Positions 28,552-35,637 of a DNA stretch of 35,637 nt are shown here, in pieces. This DNA is from an uncultured Bacteroidales bacterium (GTDB taxonomy: Bacteria > Bacteroidota > Bacteroidia > Bacteroidales > F082). Below the pieces are notes generated by a model. The model did no database searches. It saw only the letters and a program-made list of their open reading frames with translations, and had not been told where the DNA came from. A program made the translations under genes and the position numbers. How positions within the stretch are numbered: the first letter of the stretch is position 1; the number at the start of each line of letters is the position of its first letter. Location of the stretch: contig CAMOCK010000217.1 of NCBI GenBank assembly GCA_946610645.1, positions 1 to 35,637 on the forward strand, in the 5' to 3' direction.

Positions 28552-30666
28552 ATGTTCGCCTGGAGCAAATACCCATTCCTCAAGTTGTTGATACCGATGG
28601 CCTTAGGTATTTGGTTCGGCACTGTTTTTGGTTTTGACGCTTTTACAACCCAGCTAACCTTTGGCTTGTCCATAGCCTTGTTTTGCATGGCGGGCATGGC
28701 TGTTCTCTTGTTGAAAAGCTTCCGTTTCAACTGGCTTTTCGGTGGCATCATCGCCTGCTATTTGTTCGTGATGGGAATGGCCATGACGCAAGTGCACGAA
28801 ATATCAGTGAAAAAGAACTATTTCCGAAACCATGAAACGGATGCAAAGTATTATGTCGCAAGGATCTACGAGTATCCTTCGGAGCGTGAGAACAGCATCA
28901 AAACGGTCTTGGAGTTGGAATATCAGTTTGGCGACAGCCTAACTTCTCGGCCAGTCACAGGCAAGGTTATGGCTTATTTCCAAAAAACCGACTCGGCCTT
29001 TTCTCTGCGCTACGGCGACTTGATTGCCATCAATGCGCCGGCTGGTGAGGTGGCATCGCCCAAGAACCCGGGTGAGTTCGATTACCGCGCTCATCTCACG
29101 CGCAAAGGCATCACTGGACAATGCTGGCTGAAAGACGCTGATTGGATTGATCTACAGATGAATAGTGCCAATCCACTGTTTGCGTTATCATATCGCTTTC
29201 GTGATAACTTGTTGCGCTCCCTGCAACGCTGCGGAGTGAAAGACAAGGAATTTGGCGTGGCAGCGGCCATTCTTTTGGGCTACGACGACAGCCTTGCCGA
29301 CGAGGTGCGAAAAAACTATGTGGCGGCAGGGGCGATGCATATTCTCTGCGTGTCGGGTCTGCATGTGGGCATCATCTATATGCTGGCTTCGTTCTTGTTG
29401 GGTTTCCTGAAAAGGAAAAAGTGGCAGACGGTGCTGAAAAGCATCCTGCTGCTTTTGCTTGTTTGGTCTTATGCTTTCATCGCAGGGCTGTCGCCTTCCA
29501 TCCTTCGCGCCACACTGATGGTGTCCTTCGTCGTCATCGGCGAGATGATTCAACGCAAAGGGTTTGTAATCAATTCGATAGCCGCTTCTGCATTCATTTT
29601 GTTGTGCGTCAATCCTAACAATCTCTTCGAAATTGGGTTCCAACTTTCTTATGTGGCTGTCGTTGGAATCGTGGTGCTACAACGTCCGATCTACCATCTT
29701 TTCTATTTGAAAAACAGGCTTTTGGACAAGGCTTGGGAAATCACGGCAGTGGCTCTCGCGGCACAGGCGGCCACCATGCCTTTCACATTGTTCTATTATC
29801 AGCAGTTCTCCACCTATTTCTGGCTCAGCAACCTTTTCATGACACCGATCTCCTTTTTTGTGGTCATAGGTGGAATGTTGTTGCTGGTCGTGTCATGGAT
29901 ACCTTATCTTAATACAGCTTTGGGTTATCTTGTTTGGGGAGTGCTCTATGTGATGAACCAGTTGGTGTCGTGGATTGAAGGATTACCGTATTCTATACTT
30001 AAAGGATTGTATATTAGTAGGTTAGAGTTTGTTTTGCTACTCGTGTCATTCCTGCTCCTATTGCTTAGTGTAACGATGCGAAAGAAGCGGTTGCTCATCG
30101 CAATGCTGGCCTCCATGCTGCTGTTCATGGGTTCAATCACTTTGCGGAATTACGATACGGATTCTTACGAAGGTATGACTTTTTTTAGTTTGCGCAAACA
30201 TACGGCGGTCGATTTCGTTTGGAAAGGGGAACATGTGCTTTTGGCCGATTCCACTTTGATGGCCGACAAATCCACGGTGGATTACAGCCTGTCGGGGTCA
30301 TGGACGATGAAGAACATAACTCATTCGCCGCAAGTCATTGGCTTTGAAGAAGATTTCGAGAATCCATATATGAAAAAGAGGGCGCATTTCGTGTCGTTTG
30401 GAGGCAAATTGCTGGTCTTGTGGAGCGATGATTGGGCTGTTGAGGATAGCCTTTCCTTCCGTTTGCCCGTTGATTTTCTCCTTGTGACAAATAGGCAAAA
30501 ACCAGAAGTGCAGTCTGTCATAAACTCTTTTGATGTGGGATTGCTCCTTATCGACGGGTCCGTTCCCTATTATTTGGCAGAGAAATGGGAAAATCAAGCG
30601 CAAAAACTGCATATACCTTATTATAATATAGCCCGAGGGGCCTATGAAATAAGCCTTGATGAATAA
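28552..30666 (+). CDS. comEC: ComEC/Rec2-family competence membrane protein
   Basis: DUF4131-like N-terminus; AAGAMHILCVSGLHVGIIYMLASFLLGFL; AGLSPSILRATLMVSFVVIGEMIQRKG; many TMs. Confidence 0.9.
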   Translation: MFAWSKYPFLKLLIPMALGIWFGTVFGFDAFTTQLTFGLSIALFCMAGMAVLLLKSFRFNWLFGGIIACYLFVMGMAMTQVHEISVKKNYFRNHETDAKYYVARIYEYPSERENSIKTVLELEYQFGDSLTSRPVTGKVMAYFQKTDSAFSLRYGDLIAINAPAGEVASPKNPGEFDYRAHLTRKGITGQCWLKDADWIDLQMNSANPLFALSYRFRDNLLRSLQRCGVKDKEFGVAAAILLGYDDSLADEVRKNYVAAGAMHILCVSGLHVGIIYMLASFLLGFLKRKKWQTVLKSILLLLLVWSYAFIAGLSPSILRATLMVSFVVIGEMIQRKGFVINSIAASAFILLCVNPNNLFEIGFQLSYVAVVGIVVLQRPIYHLFYLKNRLLDKAWEITAVALAAQAATMPFTLFYYQQFSTYFWLSNLFMTPISFFVVIGGMLLLVVSWIPYLNTALGYLVWGVLYVMNQLVSWIEGLPYSILKGLYISRLEFVLLLVSFLLLLLSVTMRKKRLLIAMLASMLLFMGSITLRNYDTDSYEGMTFFSLRKHTAVDFVWKGEHVLLADSTLMADKSTVDYSLSGSWTMKNITHSPQVIGFEEDFENPYMKKRAHFVSFGGKLLVLWSDDWAVEDSLSFRLPVDFLLVTNRQKPEVQSVINSFDVGLLLIDGSVPYYLAEKWENQAQKLHIPYYNIARGAYEISLDE

Positions 30667-30756
30667 ATTGTTGTTTTCTTGATTTTGTAAATAGCTGAAA
30701 AATAGCTGAATAAACCTGTTCGAGAAAAAAATAATAAAAAAAATGCAGAAAAAAAC

Positions 30757-30786
30757 TTGCCAGTTTCAAAAAAGGTTGTACTTTTG
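30757..30786 (+). promoter_or_regulatory. Bacteroidota promoter: TTG (30757-30759), 19-nt spacer, TACTTTTG (30779-30786), upstream of tRNA-Asp
   Basis: Both -33-like and -7 elements present with typical spacing. Confidence 0.7.
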
Positions 30787-30824
30787 CACCCGCAAAGCAA
30801 AGCAATAGAGTTCTTTTTCAGGTT

Positions 30825-30899
30825 GGTCCGGTAGTTCAGTTTGGTTAGAATGCCTGCCTGTCACGCAGGAGGTCGCGAGTTCGAGTCTCGTCCGGACCG
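30825..30899 (+). tRNA. tRNA-Asp (anticodon GTC at 30860-30862), CCA not encoded
   Basis: Acceptor GGTCCGG/CCGGACC; anticodon stem CCTGC/GCAGG with loop CTGTCAC; T-arm CGAGTTCGAGTCTCG. Confidence 0.95.
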
Positions 30900-30906
30900 C
30901 TCAGAG

Positions 30907-30934
30907 AGCAACCCCACAAAGGTTGCTTTTTTTA
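30907..30934 (+). terminator. Rho-independent terminator after tRNA-Asp
   Basis: AGCAACC-CCACAAA-GGTTGCT followed by a T-tract. Confidence 0.85.
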
Positions 30935-30959
30935 TTGGCATCTTGAAATACTGAGCGTA

Positions 30960-32534
30960 ATGTCATTCATCGATGAAATCAACAGGCGACGCACCTTCGC
31001 CATCGTCAGCCATCCCGACGCGGGTAAGACCACTTTGACCGAAAAACTGCTGCTTTACGGCGGCGCCATTCAGGTGGCCGGTGCCGTGAAGTCGAACAAG
31101 ATCAAGAAAACCGCCACGTCCGACTGGATGGAAATCGAACGGCAACGCGGCATTTCGGTGGCTACCTCCGTGATGGGTTTCGAGTATAAAGATATAAAAA
31201 TCAACATCTTGGACACGCCTGGCCACAAAGACTTCGCCGAAGACACCTTCCGCACCTTGACTGCTGTGGACAGCGTCATCGTCGTCATCGACGCGGCCAA
31301 AGGCGTGGAGTCGCAGACGGAGAAGTTGGTCGAAGTGTGCCGCATGAGGAATACGCCCATCATCGTGTTTATCAACAAGATGGACCGTCCGGGCATGGAC
31401 CCGTTTGAACTGTTGGACGAAATCGAGCAAAAGCTGAACCTGAAACTCACGCCGCTGAGCTGGCCCATCAACAGCGGACCGAAATTCAAGGGCGTTTACA
31501 GCATCTACGACAAGAGCCTCTATCTCTTCAACTCTGACAAACAACACATTACCGAGGGCATTGCTTTCGATGATTTGAGCAATCCCGACCTTGACAAGAT
31601 GATTGGCGAGGATGCCGAAACCCTTCGCAACGAAACGGAATTGGTGCAAGGCGTTTACGACGATTTCGGCCGCGAGGCTTACTTAAAAGGTGACATTTGC
31701 CCCGTGTTTTTCGGCTCGGCCTTGAACAATTTCGGCGTGAAGGAACTGCTTGACTGCTTCATCGAGATTGCGCCCACGCCGATTGGTCGCGACACGGTGG
31801 AACGCCGCATAGAGCCGACGGAGGAGAAGTTTACGGGCTTCGTGTTCAAGATCCACGCCAACATGGACCCCAACCACCGCGACCGCATCGCCTTCGTGCG
31901 CGTGGTTTCGGGCCGCTTCGAGCGCAACAAGAACTACTTCCACGTGCGCCAACGCCGCGAACTAAAATTCTCGAACCCGACAGCCTTCATGGCGCAGAAG
32001 AAGTCCGTCCTTGACGAGGCTTATCCAGGCGATATTGTCGGTCTTTACGATGCTGGCAACTTCAAAATCGGCGACACCCTGACAGAGGGCGAAATCCTGA
32101 ACTACAAGGGCATCCCGAGTTTCTCGCCCGAGCAGTTCCGCTATGTGGAAAACGCCGACCCAATGAAGTCGAAGCAATTGGCTAAGGGCTTGGAACAATT
32201 GACGGATGAGGGTGTGGCTCAATTGTTTACGGGCAAGATGACGGGCCGCAAAATCATCGGAACGGTGGGCGAGTTGCAGTTTGAAGTGATCCAATATCGC
32301 CTACTGCACGAGTACAACGCCTCTTGCCGCTACCAGCCGATTTCGCTCTACAAAACCGCGTGGATTACCAGCACTAACGAGGCACAACTGGCTGATTTCA
32401 AGATGCGCAAGTCGATGAACTTGGCAGAGGACAAGGAAGGCCGCGACGTGTTCTTGGCCGAGTCGCCATACGCCTTGCAGATGGCAATGGAGAAATACCC
32501 CGACATCGAGTTCCATTTCACTTCGGAATTTTGA
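30960..32534 (+). CDS. prfC: Peptide chain release factor 3
   Basis: [89 protein letters not shown]. Confidence 0.97.
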   Translation: MSFIDEINRRRTFAIVSHPDAGKTTLTEKLLLYGGAIQVAGAVKSNKIKKTATSDWMEIERQRGISVATSVMGFEYKDIKINILDTPGHKDFAEDTFRTLTAVDSVIVVIDAAKGVESQTEKLVEVCRMRNTPIIVFINKMDRPGMDPFELLDEIEQKLNLKLTPLSWPINSGPKFKGVYSIYDKSLYLFNSDKQHITEGIAFDDLSNPDLDKMIGEDAETLRNETELVQGVYDDFGREAYLKGDICPVFFGSALNNFGVKELLDCFIEIAPTPIGRDTVERRIEPTEEKFTGFVFKIHANMDPNHRDRIAFVRVVSGRFERNKNYFHVRQRRELKFSNPTAFMAQKKSVLDEAYPGDIVGLYDAGNFKIGDTLTEGEILNYKGIPSFSPEQFRYVENADPMKSKQLAKGLEQLTDEGVAQLFTGKMTGRKIIGTVGELQFEVIQYRLLHEYNASCRYQPISLYKTAWITSTNEAQLADFKMRKSMNLAEDKEGRDVFLAESPYALQMAMEKYPDIEFHFTSEF

Positions 32535-32575
32535 AAATTTTGCTTTTTTTTGTAAAACCGAACACTTTTTATTCC

Positions 32576-32583
32576 TAATTTTG
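32576..32583 (+). promoter_or_regulatory. Bacteroidota -7 promoter element (TAATTTTG) for mscL
   Basis: TAnnTTTG with an upstream TTTG about 23 nt away. Confidence 0.5.
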
Positions 32584-32639
32584 CACTGATTAACAACACA
32601 ACAACTCAATAACAACAATTCAAAATCAAACAAAGCGTT

Positions 32640-33056
32640 ATGGGAAAGCTTCTCAAAGAATTCAAGGAATTTGCCGTTAAAGGCAACGTGATGGACATGG
32701 CCATCGGTGTCGTAATCGGTGGTGCGTTTGGAAAGATTGTCACCTCTTTGGTGTCAGACATTATCATGCCATTGATTGGCGCTGTCACGGGTGGCCTGAC
32801 CTTCACCGACTGGAAATGGGTCATTCGTGAGGCCGAAATGGTGGGCGAGGAAATCGTCAAACCTGAATTGGCCGTCACCTGGGGCAACCTGTTGCAGGTC
32901 ATCTTCGACTTCATCATCATCGCCTTCTGCATCTTCATGGTGGTGAAAGGCCTCAACAAGCTGAAGAAGGCCGAGGAGCCCGCACCCGCCGCACCCGCCG
33001 GCCCGACGCAAGAGGAACTCCTCGCCGAAATCCGCGACCTGCTGAAGAACAAGTGA
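32640..33056 (+). CDS. mscL: Large-conductance mechanosensitive channel
   Basis: LLKEFKEFAVKGNVMDMAIGVVIGGAFGKIVTSLVSDIIMPLIGAVTGG; C-terminal LLAEIRDLLKNK. Confidence 0.97.
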   Translation: MGKLLKEFKEFAVKGNVMDMAIGVVIGGAFGKIVTSLVSDIIMPLIGAVTGGLTFTDWKWVIREAEMVGEEIVKPELAVTWGNLLQVIFDFIIIAFCIFMVVKGLNKLKKAEEPAPAAPAGPTQEELLAEIRDLLKNK

Positions 33057-33077
33057 TTCTTGGCTGGATTTGAATGA

Positions 33078-33115
33078 AAAAGCATCCGCATTTTTACGGA
33101 TGCTTTTTCTTTTTT
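33078..33115 (+). terminator. Rho-independent terminator after mscL
   Basis: AAAAGCATCCG...CGGATGCTTTTTCTTTTTT (stem 33081-33088/33097-33104). Confidence 0.85.
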
Positions 33116-33125
33116 GAAAAATTGC

Positions 33126-33133
33126 TACATTTG
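33126..33133 (+). promoter_or_regulatory. Bacteroidota -7 promoter element (TACATTTG) for the T9SS type B gene
   Basis: TAnnTTTG, 20 nt upstream of the ATG at 33154. Confidence 0.5.
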
Positions 33134-33153
33134 CAGTTCCAAAATCGGCTTTT

Positions 33154-35418
33154 ATGATGCGTAAATTGACGCTGATATTGATTTTATTGCTCGGCCTCGC
33201 TTCCCCAGCCATGGCCACACACCAACGTGCTGCTGAAATCACCTACACTTGGCTTGGAGGAAATGCATACGAGTTTACGCTTACTTGCTACACCTACACA
33301 CCCAGCCCGGCTGGAATGCAGCGCGACTCGCTCCCCATCAGATGGGGCGACGGAATGGAGGAATACATCCCGCGCGTGGTGCTCCAAAACCTGGGCGACA
33401 ACTACACACTAAATGTCTATAAAGCGGTGCATAACTATTCATCCTCAGGTACTTACATAATCAGCATGGAGGATGCCAACCGCAACTACGGCGTGGTAAA
33501 CGTGCCCAATTCGGTGAACGTGCCGATGTATATCGAAACGGAATTGGTCATCAATCCCTTCTTGGGCAACAATAATTCAGTGCAACTGCTCAACGCACCC
33601 GTCGATAAAGGCTGCGTGGGCAAACTCTACCTGCACAATCCTTCGGCTTACGACCCCGACGGCGACAGCTTGAGCTACAAATTGGTGAAATGCAAAGGCA
33701 TGGACGGCATGGAGATTCCTGGCTACAACTTCCCACAGGCTTCGCAATCGTTTGAAATCGACCCCGTTAGTGGTGATTTGCGTTGGGAAAACCCCTTGCT
33801 TCAAGGCGAATACAACGTGGCCTTCATGGTGGAAGAATGGCGCCACGGCGTGAAAATCGGTTCCATTGTTCGCGATATGCAAATCCTGGTTGCGGCTTGC
33901 GACAACGACATGCCTCAAATTCATTGCGACGACGAGTTTTGCATAGTGGCAGGCGAACAATTGACTTTCTCCATCTCCGCCTCCGATCCCAATCCATATA
34001 ACAACGTGACGCTGACCGCATCAGGGGCACCTTTGGAATTGGCGGTAAGCCCAGCAATCCTAAATCCAGAAACCTCAACCGCGCCAAATCCCGCGTTGGA
34101 GTTCATTTGGAACACCACTTACAGCCACATCCGTAACTCACCCTATCAAGTAGTGATTCACGCCAAAGACGACGACACTCCTGTCAACTTGACCAACGTC
34201 AAAACCATAAGTATCAAAGTGATGGCTCCGAAAGTCCAAAATCTGTCGGCTTCAGTTGTGGGTCACGATGTCGCGCTTTCATGGTCAGCTTATCCCTGCT
34301 CGAATGCTTCGGCTTTGTTGGTGTACCGCAAAGCCGGTTGCAACGCCTACGAGCCCGATGCTTGCGAGACAGGCATCCGCGACGGCTACCAACTAGTGGC
34401 ATCTTTGAACGATGTTTCTTCAACTGTTTTCACCGACCTGAATCTTTCGCAAGGCATTGACTATGAGTATCGTGTTGTTGCGCAATTCCCCGATGGAGCT
34501 GAAAGCATCGTCAGTAATGCCGCTTGCGTATCACTCAGCAACGACAGCCCGCTGATGACGCATGTCAGCAATGATAGCATCGACCTCGTTCCAGGGCATG
34601 TTATTACTTGTTGGACTAAACCGCAAGATATTGACGAACAATATGTTGCACCATTCTTCTACACTTTGAAACGCTTCCTTGACGGTGTGGAATCCTTCGT
34701 TTACGAAGGAACGGACACGACTTTCCTTGACACCAACCTTGACTTGGCTGAAGCGGCTTCGTTATTATATAAGGTGGAGATGCGCGATGCCAACCAGCAA
34801 ACGATGGGCGAGAGCGCGGCAGCCTCGGCGGTGATGCTCACAGCCAACGGAGCTTTCAGCGAAGCACGCCTCACATGGACGGAATCCGTGCCTTGGATTG
34901 TGGACAGCACTCATGTTTTCAAGGAAATCAACAGCCGTTTTGTAAGAATCGCTTCGGTGACGGGAATGGAATATGTTGATGCTGATGTGGAAAGCGATAA
35001 AACCTATCGCTATTATGTACGCACCTTCGGACACTATACGATTGAAGATGTTCTGAAGCCTTTGGTCAATTATTCGGCCATCAAGACGGTGCGTATTGGG
35101 CACGAGGAGCCAGTGGAGGAGTTTTCCTATAACTTGCCCAATGTGTTCACGCCCAATGGCGACGGCTTCAACGATGTCTTTGAACCGATAGCTACGGGTA
35201 TAAACTTGATTGTCAGTGCAAAAACTGTGATTTTCAACCGTTGGGGTAATGTGTTATGTGATACGGATAATCCTCTGATTCAGTGGGACGGTAAGAGCAA
35301 AGTGACGAAATTGGACTGCCCGCCAGGTACTTATTTCTATGTCACTGATATCACCTACGTCGGCGAGGCAGGCGAGGAGAAATTGCATCTTCAAGGTTCC
35401 ATCGCAATAATTAAATGA
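33154..35418 (+). CDS. T9SS type B sorting-domain (gliding-motility-associated C-terminal domain) secreted protein
   Basis: Signal peptide MMRKLTLILILLLGLASPAMA; FN3-like regions; C-terminus NVFTPNGDGFNDVFEPIA...AKTVIFNRWGNVLCDTD...WDGKSKVTKLDCPPGTYFYVTDITYVGEAGEEKLHLQGSIAIIK. Confidence 0.9.
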   Translation: MMRKLTLILILLLGLASPAMATHQRAAEITYTWLGGNAYEFTLTCYTYTPSPAGMQRDSLPIRWGDGMEEYIPRVVLQNLGDNYTLNVYKAVHNYSSSGTYIISMEDANRNYGVVNVPNSVNVPMYIETELVINPFLGNNNSVQLLNAPVDKGCVGKLYLHNPSAYDPDGDSLSYKLVKCKGMDGMEIPGYNFPQASQSFEIDPVSGDLRWENPLLQGEYNVAFMVEEWRHGVKIGSIVRDMQILVAACDNDMPQIHCDDEFCIVAGEQLTFSISASDPNPYNNVTLTASGAPLELAVSPAILNPETSTAPNPALEFIWNTTYSHIRNSPYQVVIHAKDDDTPVNLTNVKTISIKVMAPKVQNLSASVVGHDVALSWSAYPCSNASALLVYRKAGCNAYEPDACETGIRDGYQLVASLNDVSSTVFTDLNLSQGIDYEYRVVAQFPDGAESIVSNAACVSLSNDSPLMTHVSNDSIDLVPGHVITCWTKPQDIDEQYVAPFFYTLKRFLDGVESFVYEGTDTTFLDTNLDLAEAASLLYKVEMRDANQQTMGESAAASAVMLTANGAFSEARLTWTESVPWIVDSTHVFKEINSRFVRIASVTGMEYVDADVESDKTYRYYVRTFGHYTIEDVLKPLVNYSAIKTVRIGHEEPVEEFSYNLPNVFTPNGDGFNDVFEPIATGINLIVSAKTVIFNRWGNVLCDTDNPLIQWDGKSKVTKLDCPPGTYFYVTDITYVGEAGEEKLHLQGSIAIIK

Positions 35419-35446
35419 AAAACGGTCGGCATTGCCGACCGTTTTT
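35418..35446. terminator. Bidirectional terminator between the T9SS type B gene and gapdh
   Basis: AAAAACGGTCGGCA-T-TGCCGACCGTTTTT-type symmetric hairpin between convergent genes. Confidence 0.85.
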
Positions 35447-35454
35447 CATTCAAT

Positions 35455-35637
<183 letters not shown>

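Overview
The window is chromosomal DNA from a Bacteroidota/Bacteroidales-type organism. This is inferred from T9SS sorting domains, TAnnTTTG promoter motifs, HU-CCDC81/SPOR architecture and the overall gene families. Most of it is ordinary core genome: guaB, three consecutive SurA/PpiC-type periplasmic chaperone genes coupled to a MoxR ATPase, a HerA/YjgR-like ATPase, trmB, kdsB, a deoxynucleoside kinase, an LptF/G permease, tgt, a GT2 glycosyltransferase, a LUD protein, ftsH, rsfS, a KdsC-like phosphatase, maf, surE, lpxB, comEC, tRNA-Asp(GTC), prfC, mscL, a T9SS type B protein and a partial gapdh. The accessory-looking part is the first ~6.1 kb: the 3' end of one T9SS cargo gene, an intergenic cluster of perfect inverted repeats, a small signal-peptide/C-terminal-TM ORF two bases upstream of a 1827-aa T9SS adhesin-like protein, and palindromic repeats that are translated in frame inside the cargo genes. 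No CRISPR array, complete transposon, prophage or obvious defence system was seen. The best leads are the small TM protein/adhesin pair, the in-frame palindromes, the hairpin-rich leader between maf and surE, and the chaperone-triplet/MoxR operon. All assignments come from reading the sequence and recognising families; no database search was run.
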